In this document: piece after piece, positions 16,996 through 25,789 of the stretch | Layout: each line of letters opens with the position of its first letter | Position numbering within the stretch: the stretch's first letter is position 1 | Origin: Actinokineospora bangkokensis | Lineage (GTDB): Bacteria; Actinomycetota; Actinomycetes; Mycobacteriales; Pseudonocardiaceae | DNA length: 64,000 nt | Direction: 5' to 3' | NCBI RefSeq assembly: GCF_001940455.1 | Contig: NZ_MKQR01000026.1 | Span: 616,351 to 680,350 of the forward strand | Translations under genes and position numbers: made by a program | Notes under the pieces: model-generated | Database searches by the model: none | Seen by the model: only the letters and a program-made list of their open reading frames with translations | Told to the model about the DNA's origin: nothing

Positions 16996-17379
16996 TCAGA
17001 CGAGCTTGCTCGCGTTGAGGTTGTCGACCTGCTGGTAGTTGGCCATGGCCTGGGTGATGCCCTCCTCCGCCTTGACCAACGACTCGCGGAAGGCGGTGAG
17101 CTGGGTGAGGAAGCCTTCGCCGTCGGACGCGACCGACTGCACGTAGGGACCCATCACCTGGGCACCGTTGCTCGACCCCAGCTGAGGCACCTGGGAGAGG
17201 ATGTCGAGCCTGCCGATGTTCTTGTCCACCCACGTCATCATGGTGCGGATTGCGCTCAGCAAGGCGTCACCGCCGGATTGGCTGACGGCGAACTGGCCCG
17301 CGGCGGCGCTGCTGGCGAAATCGGCCATGGACTTGCCGATCGGGCCGAGGGGTGCGCCCGCGCCCTCATCGATGTACAT
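16996..17379 (-). CDS. Small helical ESX-type protein (set A)
   Basis: 127 residues from the ATG at 17379 (MYIDEGAGAPLGPIGK). Mostly amphipathic helix: FASSAAAGQFAVSQSGGDAL, a middle WVDKNIGRLDIL, and a long C-terminal helix ending NYQQVDNLNASKLV. Size and pattern fit the WXG100/PE-like world, but no strict WXG or PE motif is present. AAGGGGGC lies ahead of the ATG. Upstream partner of DUF3558 lipoprotein 1. Short relics of its C-terminus precede the other two DUF3558 genes. Confidence 0.75.
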   Translation of the reverse strand: MYIDEGAGAPLGPIGKSMADFASSAAAGQFAVSQSGGDALLSAIRTMMTWVDKNIGRLDILSQVPQLGSSNGAQVMGPYVQSVASDGEGFLTQLTAFRESLVKAEEGITQAMANYQQVDNLNASKLV

Positions 17380-17410
17380 GGCGGCCCCCTTGTCCTGGGT
17401 GTTGGCTCTG

Positions 17411-17428
17411 CTCGACGGTACCAACCCG
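17411..17428 (-). promoter_or_regulatory. 18-bp shared promoter element, copy 2
   Basis: Identical to 16330-16347. The embedded minus-strand TACCGT would start transcription about 29 nt before the small ESX-type gene. The next gene-free stretch, to 17605, holds nothing else I recognise. Confidence 0.6.
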
Positions 17429-17605
17429 CGGTAGTCGGTGTCGGGGTTCTGACGGGTTGCGGGGGCCAGGGGTTCCGCTCGTCAGCCTTGTCGAGGGATT
17501 GGTGGAACGCCCTCAAGTGGTGGCGGAGGAACAGGCGGCAACCCCCTGGCAGGACGACGGCGAAGAGCGGCAGACGAGAACGCGGTTCACGATACTTTCC
17601 ACTGG

Positions 17606-18178
17606 TCAGGACTGCGGAAGCTGCGGCTCGATGAGCTTCGCCGCGGCCATGGCGGGCGCGCAGAGGTCCTGCTCGGCGTCGCCGGTGACCTGGGCGTCGA
17701 CGCGGGAGTCGGCAGTGATGCCGAGGGAGACGGCGCAGCCGCCGGGGCCGCGCACGGCCTGGACCGCGTCGTGCGAGCCGATCTTGCTCTCGACCTTCTC
17801 GCCGCGGGCGACGATGTCAGCGAGCCCCTGCTTGTCGAGGATCGCGACGACGAGGGCATAGCTGGTTGCGAGGCTGTCCGTGCGCACCCGGTAGTAGCAG
17901 GCACGGGCCTGGCCGATCTGCCGGTCGTCGCCACCGTCGCTGATGCCCAGCTCAGAGCGAGCGCTGGCCGGGAGCAGGTCACATGCCTGCAGGTCGCTGG
18001 TCCCCCCACCCGACCCGTCACTGGTGGACGGCGCCCCGGTGGTCTGCCCAACCGACGTCGGTTCCGCGATGGCGGTCGAACGCCCCGGCAGCGCGCTGCC
18101 CTGCGTCTCCGATGAGCAAGCCGCGGCACCCACCAAGAGGGCGCAGAAGGCCGAGACGAGCACGATCAAGCGCTTCAC
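17606..18178 (-). CDS. DUF3558 lipoprotein 2
   Basis: 190 residues from GTGAAGCGC. Lipobox at LLVGAAAC (Cys21), Thr/Ser/Gly linker, DUF3558 domain (QACDLLPASARSELG, ARACYYRV, GGCAVSLGITADSRVDAQVT, DLCAPAMAAAKLIEPQLP). Same cysteine order as lipoprotein 1. Preceded by a relic of the small ESX-type gene rather than an intact one, so this module has lost its partner. Confidence 0.9.
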   Translation of the reverse strand: MKRLIVLVSAFCALLVGAAACSSETQGSALPGRSTAIAEPTSVGQTTGAPSTSDGSGGGTSDLQACDLLPASARSELGISDGGDDRQIGQARACYYRVRTDSLATSYALVVAILDKQGLADIVARGEKVESKIGSHDAVQAVRGPGGCAVSLGITADSRVDAQVTGDAEQDLCAPAMAAAKLIEPQLPQS

Positions 18179-18199
18179 GGTCTGGTCTACCGCTTTCGG

Positions 18200-18247
18200 T
18201 CAGGCGAGCTGGGTCGCTTTGGTCTGGTCGGCTATGCGGCGGATGCT
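18200..18247 (-). pseudogene. C-terminal relic of small ESX-type gene (module 2)
   Basis: The last codons before the TGA at 18200 read RIADQTKATQLA, aligned with NYQQVDNLNASKLV of the intact protein, and the downstream sequence (TCAG-CGAGC flanked by GCTTTC in plus-strand terms) matches the intact gene's end. The stop sits about 20 bp before a DUF3558 start, as in the intact module. Everything upstream has been deleted up to the stop of lipoprotein 3. Short, so the call rests on position as much as sequence. Confidence 0.55.
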
Positions 18248-18278
18248 CCTGTTCCGGACGACCGGTTGAGCCACCCGC

Positions 18279-18842
18279 TCAGGGCACCTGCGGCTCGATG
18301 GCCATGGCCAACTGGAGAGCAGGTCCGCACAGCTGGCCCCCGTCCCCTCCGACCGCCAGCACCTCGACCCGCGACTTCTCCGCCACCTCCATGGCGTAGG
18401 AGCACCCACCACCGCCGGAGCGGAGGGAGCGGACCGCCTTGTGCGAACCCACCGTCGTCTCCTGCTTGTCCTGTCCGACGACGTCGTCCAACCCAACCTT
18501 CGGGTACACGATGACAGCGATGGTGTAGCTCGAGGCGATGGTGCTCCCTTTGACCTGCCAGCTGCAGCCCCAAGAGCTCGGCGCCTTCTCGGCCTCACCG
18601 AACCCGGTCAACCCGAGCTCACCCTTGCCGGACTCCGGCACCAACTCGCACGGGTCGATCGAGGCCAGGGAGCCTCTCGACGAGGGCACGGTGGTCTCGT
18701 CCAGCTCGAATGCTGGGGTACGCGTCGTAGCAGTGGCGGTGTCCTCGCTGGGAAAAGCACGGCCGTCCGTGCCGGAGGAGCAAGCCACGGACCCCAACAG
18801 GAGCGCGCCGAGGAACGGCGACAGCACGGCAACGCGGTTCAC
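18279..18842 (-). CDS. DUF3558 lipoprotein 3
   Basis: 187 residues if started at the GTG at 18842 (GTGAACCGC, matching GTGAAGCGC in its paralogues); a TTG three codons upstream is the alternative. Lipobox LLLGSVAC, linker, DUF3558 domain (DPCELVPESGKGELG, WGCSWQVKGSTIASSYT, GGCSYAMEVAEKSRVEVL, QLCGPALQLAMAIEPQVP). The end EPQ-P is shared by all three copies. Confidence 0.9.
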   Translation of the reverse strand: MNRVAVLSPFLGALLLGSVACSSGTDGRAFPSEDTATATTRTPAFELDETTVPSSRGSLASIDPCELVPESGKGELGLTGFGEAEKAPSSWGCSWQVKGSTIASSYTIAVIVYPKVGLDDVVGQDKQETTVGSHKAVRSLRSGGGGCSYAMEVAEKSRVEVLAVGGDGGQLCGPALQLAMAIEPQVP

Positions 18843-18861
18843 GGTGTTCAAGCTGCTTTCA

Positions 18862-19099
18862 TCAGGCGAGCCGGTTGGCGTTGCTCGCCAGCACGGGCGG
18901 TGTCTGGCAGGAGGTCGCAGGGTTGGACGGTGGCCAGCGGGGTGGCTGGGGCGGAGGTCGAGGTGGAGACCTGGGTGGGCCGAGCCAGGGGCTCACCGGG
19001 GATGCCGGTGGAGCACGCGGCCAGGGCGGTGGTGGCGGACAGCAGCAGTGCGCGCGTTGAGCCGCTGGGCTTCGAGCGCGTGAATCTCCCCCGGTTCAC
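18862..19099 (-). pseudogene. Truncated DUF3558 lipoprotein fused to ESX-gene relic
   Basis: Opens like a DUF3558 lipoprotein: signal peptide with TTALAACS lipobox, Thr/Ser/Pro linker, then VQPCDLLPDTARA, the first DUF3558 motif. It breaks off there and runs, out of frame, into ASNANRLA-stop, the relic of a small ESX-type C-terminus, directly before lipoprotein 3. A deletion that removed the end of one DUF3558 gene and most of the next ESX gene explains it. The 84-codon reading frame ends at 18848 and probably gives no functional product, though the exported N-terminus could persist. Confidence 0.65.
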
Positions 19100-19130
19100 G
19101 TGGGGGAACGTACCAGGATGGCGAGACGGC

Positions 19131-19162
19131 CTCGGGCCCCCGCTGGGGGGCGGGGGCCCGAG
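19131..19162 (-). terminator. Terminator of the pst operon
   Basis: Perfect 13-bp stem CTCGGGCCCCCGC / GCGGGGGCCCGAG with a TGGGGG loop, 20 bp past the pstB stop. Confidence 0.85.
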
Positions 19163-19181
19163 GGGTGGTGCGGGGGTGGGA

Positions 19182-19958
19182 TCAGCCGAAGCGGCCGGAG
19201 ATGTAGTCCTCGGTGGCCTTCTGGCCGGGGTTGGAGAAGATCTTCTCGGTCTCGTCGATCTCGATGAGCTTGCCGGGTTGGCCGACGCCCGCGAGGTTGA
19301 AGAAGGCGGTCTGGTCGCTGACGCGGGCGGCCTGCTGCATGTTGTGGGTGACGATGACGATCGTGTAGTCCTTCTTGAGCTCGCCGATGAGGTCCTCGAT
19401 GGCCAGGGTGGAGATGGGGTCGAGGGCCGAGCAGGGCTCGTCCATGAGCAGGACGTCGGGGCGCACGGCGATGGCGCGGGCGATGCAGAGGCGCTGCTGC
19501 TGGCCGCCGGAGAGGCCGCCGCCGGGGCGGGTGAGGCGGTCCTTGACCTCGGCCCAGAGGTTGGCGCCGCGCAGGGCCTGCTCGGCGACCTCGTCGAGGA
19601 CGGCGCGGCGCTTCTCGCCCGCGAGCTTGAGGCCCGCCACCACGTTGTCGCGGATGGACATGGTGGGGAAGGGGTTGGGGCGCTGGAAGACCATGCCGAT
19701 GGTGCGGCGGACCGAGACCGGGTCGACGGTGCCGGCGTAGATGTCCTCGCCGTCGAGCAGGACCTGGCCCTCGGCGCGGGCGCCGGGGATGACCTCGTGC
19801 ATGCGGTTGAGGGAGCGCAGCACGGTGGACTTGCCGCAGCCGGACGGGCCGATGAAGGCGGTGACGCTGTGCGGCGGCACGGCCAGCGAGACCTCGTCGA
19901 CGGCGTGGAACTTGCCGTAGTAGAGGTTCAGGTTCTCGACGTCGATGCGCTTGGCCAT
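19182..19958 (-). CDS. pstB: Phosphate ABC transporter ATPase
   Basis: 258 residues, cytosolic ATPase of the high-affinity phosphate importer. Walker [11 protein letters not shown]-loop FQRPNPFP, signature [14 protein letters not shown], Walker [15 protein letters not shown]-loop VTHNMQQA. The FQRPNPFP and the long insert ([14 protein letters not shown]) are PstB hallmarks. Last gene of pstSCAB, 6 bp after pstA, followed by a strong terminator. Confidence 0.98.
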   Translation of the reverse strand: MAKRIDVENLNLYYGKFHAVDEVSLAVPPHSVTAFIGPSGCGKSTVLRSLNRMHEVIPGARAEGQVLLDGEDIYAGTVDPVSVRRTIGMVFQRPNPFPTMSIRDNVVAGLKLAGEKRRAVLDEVAEQALRGANLWAEVKDRLTRPGGGLSGGQQQRLCIARAIAVRPDVLLMDEPCSALDPISTLAIEDLIGELKKDYTIVIVTHNMQQAARVSDQTAFFNLAGVGQPGKLIEIDETEKIFSNPGQKATEDYISGRFG

Positions 19959-19964
19959 GGTCCT

Positions 19965-20876
19965 CTACTTCGCCTTCAGGGAGGTCAGCTTGGAGATCAG
20001 CGATCCGAGCAGGTTGAACAGGGTGATGATGAGGATCAGGGTGACCGCCGCACCCCAGACCCTGGCCTCGCCCGCGGCGGTGGGGGTGAGCCGCTCGGAG
20101 GACATCAGCAGCGGCAGCGAGGCCATGTTGCCGTCGAACGGGTCGAAGTTGATGTAGGTGGTGTAGCCCACCAGGATCAGCACCGGGGCGGTCTCGCCCA
20201 TGACGCGGGCGATGGCCAGCGAGATGCCGGTGATGATGCCCGACAGCGCGGTCGGCACGACGATCTTGACGATCGTCTTCCACTTGGGGATGCCCAGGGC
20301 GTAGGCGGCCTCGCGCAGCTCGTCCGGGACGATCTTGAGCAGCTCCTCGGTGGTGCGCACCACGACCGGGATCATCAGCAGCACCAGGGCCAGCGACACC
20401 GCGAAGGCGCTGCGCGGCAGGCCCAGGGTGGTCACCCACAGGGCGTAGATGAACAGCGCGGCCACGATCGAGGGCACGCCGGAGAGGATGTCGACGGTGA
20501 AGGTCACCGCCGAGGCCAGCCGCTTGCCCTTGCCGTACTCGACCAGGTAGATGGCCACCAGGATCGCGATCGGCACGGCGATCACCGCGCACACCAGGCC
20601 CTGCAGCAGGGTGCCGATGATCGCGTGGTAGACCCCGCCGCCGAACTGGCGCGAGGTCAGCCCGGCCAGGGAGTTGGTCCACCAGGTCGAGCTGAACACG
20701 TGCTCGGCGCCGCGGGCCAGGACCGTGATCAGCACCCAGACCAGCGGGATGACCGCGACCGCGAAGGCCACCCACACCAGGGTGGAGGCCAGCCGGTCGC
20801 GGAACCGGCGGCCGCCGGAGATCTGCTGGAACGTCGGCCCCATGGCCGGGCGGTCCAGGTCGACTGCGGTGCTCAC
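19965..20876 (-). CDS. pstA: Phosphate ABC transporter permease
   Basis: 303 residues from the GTG at 20876, which overlaps the pstC stop (GTGA), indicating coupled translation. Six transmembrane helices with the permease EAA loop [21 protein letters not shown]. Pairs with PstC to form the membrane channel for inorganic phosphate. Confidence 0.96.
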   Translation of the reverse strand: MSTAVDLDRPAMGPTFQQISGGRRFRDRLASTLVWVAFAVAVIPLVWVLITVLARGAEHVFSSTWWTNSLAGLTSRQFGGGVYHAIIGTLLQGLVCAVIAVPIAILVAIYLVEYGKGKRLASAVTFTVDILSGVPSIVAALFIYALWVTTLGLPRSAFAVSLALVLLMIPVVVRTTEELLKIVPDELREAAYALGIPKWKTIVKIVVPTALSGIITGISLAIARVMGETAPVLILVGYTTYINFDPFDGNMASLPLLMSSERLTPTAAGEARVWGAAVTLILIITLFNLLGSLISKLTSLKAK

Positions 20877-21931
20877 TCGTACTCCTTGCGGCCTGCGACG
20901 ATGGACCGGGCGGCGGCGTTGACCAGGAAGGTCAGCACGAACAGCACCAGGCCCGCGGCGATGTAGGCGCCCGCCCCGCGCGGGTCGTTGAACTCCGCGG
21001 CGGCGCGGGCGATCTTCGAGGCGATCGTGTCGCCGCCGTCGAAGAGGCTGAAGCCGAAGGCGTCGTTGGTCGAGGCCAGGATGATCAGGACCGCGATGGT
21101 CTCGCCGAGCGCGCGGCCCAGGCCCAGCATCGAGGCGCTGATGTACCCGGCGCGGCCGAAGGGCAGCACCGTGGTGCGCACGACCTCCCACTTGGTGGCC
21201 CCGAGCGCCAGCGCGCCCTCGACCTGCATGCGCGGGGTGCGCTCGAAGACCTCGCGGGAGATCGCGGTGATGATCGGCAGCAGCATCACCGCCAGGACGA
21301 TGCCCGCGGTGAAGATGGTCTGGCCGATGGCCAGGTTCGACGACCCGGTGGCGAAGATCGGCAGCCAGCCCAGGGCGCTGTTGAGGAACTCGCTGACCGG
21401 CGCCAGGGCCGGGGCGAGCTCGTAGAGGCCCCAGAGGCCGAAGATGATCGAGGGCACCGCGGCCAGCAGGTCCACCAGGTAGGCGAACGGCCTGGCCAGC
21501 GGGCGGGGGGCGTACTGGGTGAGGAACAGCGCGATGCCCAGCGAGATCGGCATCGCGATGATCAGCGCGAAGATCGAGCTGAACACCGTCACCAGCAGCA
21601 GGTCGAGCACGCCGAAGGCCAGCGCGGCCGGGTCGGCGTTCCACTCCCGGCTGAACAGGAAGTTGGCCTGGTTGTCCACCAGCGAGGGGATCGCCTGGAT
21701 CAGCAGGAAGACGCCGATCAGGGCGATCATCACGACGATCAGGGCGCCGGAGCCGACGGTCAGCGCCTTGAAGATCCGGTCACCCGGGCGGGTGACGACC
21801 TTCCGCTGGGCCGGGGGCGCGCCCTGGTCCGGTGGTGCAGGGGGCATGGTGGTCTCCGGTGCGGTGTCAGCCGAGCCCCGCGACCCGGTCTCCCGGGTCG
21901 CGGGGCGTCCGACCTTGGCGTAGTCGCTCAT
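20873..21931 (-). CDS. pstC: Phosphate ABC transporter permease
   Basis: 352 residues. A 50-residue hydrophilic, Pro-rich N-terminal extension precedes six transmembrane helices; the EAA loop reads [21 protein letters not shown] and the motif [10 protein letters not shown] is typical. Located between pstS and pstA in the standard pstSCAB order. Confidence 0.96.
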   Translation of the reverse strand: MSDYAKVGRPATRETGSRGSADTAPETTMPPAPPDQGAPPAQRKVVTRPGDRIFKALTVGSGALIVVMIALIGVFLLIQAIPSLVDNQANFLFSREWNADPAALAFGVLDLLLVTVFSSIFALIIAMPISLGIALFLTQYAPRPLARPFAYLVDLLAAVPSIIFGLWGLYELAPALAPVSEFLNSALGWLPIFATGSSNLAIGQTIFTAGIVLAVMLLPIITAISREVFERTPRMQVEGALALGATKWEVVRTTVLPFGRAGYISASMLGLGRALGETIAVLIILASTNDAFGFSLFDGGDTIASKIARAAAEFNDPRGAGAYIAAGLVLFVLTFLVNAAARSIVAGRKEYE

Positions 21932-21967
21932 TCGCGTGCTGCGCTCAGTGTCTGCCTGGTGCTCGCG

Positions 21968-23095
21968 TCAGGCGATCGCGCCGATGGCGGTCAGCAGCTT
22001 CGACTGGAACTCGTTGGGCAGCGGGACGTAGCCCGCGTCCGCCAGCGAGGCCTGGCCGTCGGTGGCCGCGACCGTCAGGAACGCCTTGACGGCCTTGGCG
22101 GTGTCGGCGTCGTAGCCCTTCGAGCAGACGATCTCGTAGGTGGCCAGCACCAGCGGGTAGGCGCCCGCGGTGTTGGACGCGTAGAGGGCGTCGAGGTCGA
22201 GGACGAGGTCGTTGCCCTGGCCCTTGACCTTGGCCGAGGCGATGGCCTTGGCGGCCGACTCGGCGCTCAGCTCGACCGCGCCGGAGCCCGAGTCGATCTT
22301 GGCGGTGGACAGCTTCTTGTCCTGGGCGTAGGACCACTCGACGTAGCCGATCGCGCCGTCACCGGCGGAGATGGCGTCGGCGACGCCCGCCGAGCCCTGG
22401 GCGCCCTGGCCGACGCCGCCGTTGAACTTCTTGCCCGCGTCCTTGGTCCAGGCGCCCTTCGAGGAGGCCTTGAGGTACTTCTGGAAGTTGTCGGTGGTGC
22501 CCGACTCGTCGCCGCGGTAGACCACGGTGATGGCCTTGTCCGGCAGGGTGGCGCCGGAGTTGGCCGAGGCGATCGCGGCGTCGTTCCACTTGGTGACCTG
22601 GCCGGAGAAGATCTTGGCGGTCAGCTCCGGGGTCAGGGTCAGCGCCGGGGCGCCGTCGAGCTTGTAGGCGATGGCGACCGGGCCGAACACCAGCGGCAGG
22701 TTCCAGGCCGGGTTGCCCTGGCAGCGCTTGGCCGCCGCGTCGACCTCGCCCTTGTCCTTGTTCAGCGCCGAGTCCGAGCCGCCGAAGTCGACGATGCCCG
22801 CGTTGAACTGCTTCACGCCCGCACCGGAGCCGGTGGGGTTGTAGGAGAGCTGCTGCCCGGAGCACTTCTGCCCGTACGCGGCGATGAAGGTCTCCATTGC
22901 GCCCTTCTGCGCGCTGGAGCCCTCCGCGGTCAGGGCCTTCTTGCCGCCGCACTCGACAGCGGCGGTAGCGGTGGGCGCCGGGGCACCGGTGTTGCCAGAA
23001 CCGGTGGCCGTGTTGTTGTCGCTGCCGCACGCGGTGAGCACGAGGGCACCGGCGGCCACGAACCCGAGGACCGACGCGGTCCGCTTGGTCTTCAC
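21968..23095 (-). CDS. pstS: Phosphate-binding lipoprotein
   Basis: 375 residues. Lipobox LVLTACGS (Cys23) anchors it outside the membrane. Ligand-binding segments are visible: AEGSSAQKGAM, DFGGSDSALN, VYRGDESGTTDNF, and SAGVADAIS. It captures phosphate and delivers it to PstCA. GTG start with GGAGGAAAT upstream. First gene of the operon and the most highly expressed under phosphate starvation, as the PHO box predicts. Confidence 0.97.
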   Translation of the reverse strand: MKTKRTASVLGFVAAGALVLTACGSDNNTATGSGNTGAPAPTATAAVECGGKKALTAEGSSAQKGAMETFIAAYGQKCSGQQLSYNPTGSGAGVKQFNAGIVDFGGSDSALNKDKGEVDAAAKRCQGNPAWNLPLVFGPVAIAYKLDGAPALTLTPELTAKIFSGQVTKWNDAAIASANSGATLPDKAITVVYRGDESGTTDNFQKYLKASSKGAWTKDAGKKFNGGVGQGAQGSAGVADAISAGDGAIGYVEWSYAQDKKLSTAKIDSGSGAVELSAESAAKAIASAKVKGQGNDLVLDLDALYASNTAGAYPLVLATYEIVCSKGYDADTAKAVKAFLTVAATDGQASLADAGYVPLPNEFQSKLLTAIGAIA

Positions 23096-23158
23096 ATTTC
23101 CTCCAGACAGAGGTGTTCACATCCCGCGGCGCGACTCCCTGCCCGCCGTCTCGCCGCG

Positions 23159-23213
23159 ACGCTAAGCAGTGTCGGTGGACGGGTTCCTCAGAGGAGGTGA
23201 ACGCAGAGTGAAC
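23159..23213 (-). promoter_or_regulatory. PHO box and -10 of pstS
   Basis: Minus strand carries two 11-bp direct repeats beginning GTTCAC (GTTCACTCTGC then GTTCACCTCCT, 23213-23192), the actinobacterial PhoP half-site pattern. A TANNNT -10 (TAGCGT, 23164-23159) follows 27 nt later, so PhoP would sit just upstream of the -35 position and activate pstSCAB when phosphate is scarce. Confidence 0.85.
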
Positions 23214-23307
23214 AAGGCCGCGGATACCGCCTCCGGTGCGCGATCGAGGCCGTCCCGTGACCCGCGCGTGCGCGTTCGGTGACGACTCGGCCGCCCGTCG
23301 TTAAGCG

Positions 23308-24168
23308 CTAGGCCCACTGCACGTCTGCGGCCGAACGGGCGAACCCCAACCGGGTGTAGACGGCCACCGCCGGGTGGTTGTCGGACTCGACGTACAGCAG
23401 CACCGACGGCCGCCCCGCGGCCTCCAGGTGGTGCAGCCCGACCAGGGTGAGCGCCTTGCCGAGACCCCCGCCCTGCGCCGCCGGGTCGACCCCCACCACG
23501 TACACCTCGCCCTCGCCGTCGGGGTGCACCTTCGTCCAGTGGAACCCGAGCACCCGGTCGCGGGCGTCGACGGCGAGGAAGAAGCCCGCCGGGTCGAACC
23601 AGGGCTCACCCTCCGTGGCCACGAGGTCGGTCACGGTGAGTGCACCCTGCTCGGGGTGCCAGTCGAAGGCGGCCTTGTTGACGGCGATGACGGCGTCCTC
23701 GTCGCGGCCGGGCTCGAAGGTCCGCGCGGTGACGCCCTCGGGCCAGGCGGGCTCGGGGAGGTCGCCCGCGCCGAGCGCCCGCCGCATGACCAGCAGCTCG
23801 CGCACCTTCGCCAGCCCGAGCCCGGCGGCGATGGCGGCGGCGCCGGGGTGGTCGCCGTGCGACCAGAAGCGCGCCCCCGGGGCGGCGCGGTCGAGGACGG
23901 CCCTGGCGATGGCGGTGCCGATGCCGCGGCGGCGGTGGTCGGGGTGGACGAACAGCTCGACGACCTGGCGCCCGAACGCGTCGCCCGCGGTGTCGAGGTG
24001 CGCGTAGGCGACCGGGGTGCCGTCGAGGTCGGCGGTGAGGTGCTCGCCGCCGCGGAACCCACCCGGCAGGTCGTCGCCCAGCTCGGGCCTGCCGTCGGCG
24101 GCCGCGACGGCGCGCAGCAGCGGGAGGGTGGTCTCGGGTGCCTCGGCTGCCCAGGTCAGGGTCGTCAC
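23308..24168 (-). CDS. mshD: Mycothiol synthase
   Basis: 286 residues, two tandem GNAT domains. It acetylates Cys-GlcN-Ins with acetyl-CoA, the last step of mycothiol synthesis. CoA-binding loops: VHPDHRRRGIGTAIARAVL in the first half and VGVDPAAQGGGLGKALTLVG in the second; the intervening FEPGRDEDAVIAVNKAAFDWHPEQG is typical of MshD. GTG at 24168 is supported by a -10 7 nt upstream (leaderless). The longer reading frame to 24300 is compositional. Confidence 0.95.
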   Translation of the reverse strand: MTTLTWAAEAPETTLPLLRAVAAADGRPELGDDLPGGFRGGEHLTADLDGTPVAYAHLDTAGDAFGRQVVELFVHPDHRRRGIGTAIARAVLDRAAPGARFWSHGDHPGAAAIAAGLGLAKVRELLVMRRALGAGDLPEPAWPEGVTARTFEPGRDEDAVIAVNKAAFDWHPEQGALTVTDLVATEGEPWFDPAGFFLAVDARDRVLGFHWTKVHPDGEGEVYVVGVDPAAQGGGLGKALTLVGLHHLEAAGRPSVLLYVESDNHPAVAVYTRLGFARSAADVQWA

Positions 24169-24175
24169 GCCCGCG

Positions 24176-24181
24176 AGGGTA
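24176..24181 (-). promoter_or_regulatory. Leaderless -10 of mshD
   Basis: Minus strand TACCCT, then 7 nt, then the GTG start. Confidence 0.55.
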
Positions 24182-24444
24182 CCGGCGCGGCGACCGTCCG
24201 GAGAGGACGCGGGCGCGCGGGGCGGGGTAGCGCTGGGGGCGGGCCGACGGGCGGTCCGCTCCTGGGGTCGAGCACCGGCGGGGGAGCTGCCGCACGGCAC
24301 CCGGGTGCGGGGACGGGCGGCAGCTGCCTCCAGTGGCGTGGCCCCAGCACGTCAGGAGCTCGCGCACCTGCGCCCGCCCGAGTTCCTACCCCGCGGTGGC
24401 GCGGCGGGGTGGACCGGGAGGGCTACGAGAGGGGATGCGGGGTC

Positions 24445-24473
24445 GGATCCGGCACCGGGTGGGCACCGGACCC
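24445..24473 (-). terminator. Terminator of DUF3073 gene
   Basis: On the minus strand GGGUCCGGUGCC pairs with GGUGCCGGAUCC, 12 bp with three G-U pairs around CACCC, starting 6 bp past the stop. The wobble pairs only work on the minus-strand RNA, which fixes the direction. Confidence 0.65.
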
Positions 24474-24478
24474 GCGCT

Positions 24479-24661
24479 TCATCGCCGGTAGTCGTCGTAC
24501 TCGTCCTCGGACGAGTCGTCGAACGGGTCACTGTCGTGACCCTCGTCGGACTTGTGGCCCGCCAGCTCGCGCTGCAGGGCGTCGAAGTCCGTGTGGTGTG
24601 AGCTGTACTTGAGCTCCCGGGCCACCTTCGTCTGCTTGGCCTTAGCTCGGCCGCGCCCCAT
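24479..24661 (-). CDS. DUF3073 protein
   Basis: 60 residues, start MGRGRAKAKQTKVARELKYS, the conserved DUF3073 N-terminus, followed by an acidic tail (DDSSEDEYDDYRR). Found across actinobacteria as a small highly charged cytosolic protein; function unknown. A Met six codons upstream is in frame but the family starts at MGRGR. Confidence 0.92.
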   Translation of the reverse strand: MGRGRAKAKQTKVARELKYSSHHTDFDALQRELAGHKSDEGHDSDPFDDSSEDEYDDYRR

Positions 24662-24858
24662 GGCTCGACCCCCTCGCACAGGTGACGGGGCGGCCGGGGG
24701 AACGGCGGCCCCGTAGATGTCGACAGTTGATTCCTGCTAAGTACCGTACCGCGTCGCAGGGGTTCCGTGCGACGCGGCACGGTGTGCCGGACCCGACACA
24801 CCGCGCGCGCCCCGGTCCCGGGCGGGGCGGCGGGCCCCGCGCGTGGAACCATGGCCGG

Positions 24859-25743
24859 GTGTCCAGACCGTTCGTCGCCTACCTCAGGGTGTACGAACCG
24901 CTGTCGGCCTTCGCGGAACCCCTGGCCGGGCGGTTGCGCGCCACCGCGGACGCGGGCGGCCTGGACCGCGCCGACGTCGGCAGGCGCGAGCGCGAAGTGT
25001 GGCTCAAGTCACACCTGTACGCCCCCGCCGACACCCTCCCCGGGGAGCTGCCCGACGGCAGGCCCTCCACCAGCGCCGTGCGCGACGTGCTGGTCGTCGA
25101 CCCCGCCGAGGTGCCCGGGGCGCCGGTCGGCCCCGGCCCGCTGGTGTGCCCGCTGGACCTGCGCGCCCGCTCGGCCGCGGCGGTCGTGGGCTTCCTGACC
25201 TCCGCCGACCCGATGCTGCGCGCGGCCTCGGCGGTCGGCTCGGTGGAGTCCGCGCGCGCCAAGGCCGCGGCCGTGCTCGCGGACCTGCCGCGCGGGGCGG
25301 TGCACGTGGTGTCGACGACCTGGACGGTGCCGCTGCCCTGGTTCGCCCTGGTGGACCCGGCCCGGCGGCACGTGGTGCACGCGCCGCGCACCGACCCGCG
25401 GCGCCAGGTGCGCTGGTGGGTGGCGATCACCGACGCCCGGGAGCGCGCCGAGCGGGCCAGGGAGCTGTCCGAGCAGGCCTTCGGCGACACCGGGCCCACC
25501 AGGGTCCTGGCCGACACGCTGCGCTGGCTGGAGAACTTCGACGACGGCTCGGCCGTGGAGCTGGACTACGGCGGGCTGGTGCAGCTGCTCACCGACGAGG
25601 AGCTGGAGTCGGACTCCTCGGCCCAGGACGTGCACGCCATCCTCGACGCCATCGAGTCCGAGGACGTCGGCGAGATCGGCCCCCGCTTCGAGCGGCTGCG
25701 CGAGTTCTGGGGCGACCTCGCAGGCCGCGAACAGCTCAACTGA
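24859..25743 (+). CDS. Conserved actinobacterial protein of unknown function
   Basis: 294 residues from the GTG at 24859 (VSRPFVAYLRVYEPLSAF). Soluble, no signal peptide. Recognisable segments are REREVWLKSHLYAPADTLP, CPLDLRARSAAAVVGFL and STTWTVPLPWFALVDPA, repeated in related actinomycete genomes next to ygfZ/fur as far as I recall. No catalytic motif is apparent. Its 3' end abuts the convergent ygfZ gene across a small tandem repeat. Confidence 0.75.
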   Translation: MSRPFVAYLRVYEPLSAFAEPLAGRLRATADAGGLDRADVGRREREVWLKSHLYAPADTLPGELPDGRPSTSAVRDVLVVDPAEVPGAPVGPGPLVCPLDLRARSAAAVVGFLTSADPMLRAASAVGSVESARAKAAAVLADLPRGAVHVVSTTWTVPLPWFALVDPARRHVVHAPRTDPRRQVRWWVAITDARERAERARELSEQAFGDTGPTRVLADTLRWLENFDDGSAVELDYGGLVQLLTDEELESDSSAQDVHAILDAIESEDVGEIGPRFERLREFWGDLAGREQLN

Positions 25744-25745
25744 GC

Positions 25746-25779
25746 AGCGGTCAGCTCACCCCAGCGGTCAGCTCACCCC
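25746..25779. repeat. Exact 17-bp tandem duplication
   Basis: AGCGGTCAGCTCACCCC occurs twice in a row between two convergent stop codons. Probably a replication-slippage product with no function. Confidence 0.85.
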
Positions 25780-25789
25780 GCGGTGCCCC

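Larger units (their letters stand above)
24169..24478. other. 310-bp gene-free stretch
   Basis: GC-rich, between mshD and the DUF3073 gene. Holds the leaderless -10 of mshD at its left end and the DUF3073 terminator at its right end. I see no short gene in it. Confidence 0.5.

Noticed and set aside
13804..17379. Complete ESX secretion locus
   Set aside because: No EccB, EccC, EccD, EccE or mycosin gene is in the window; only substrates and chaperones.
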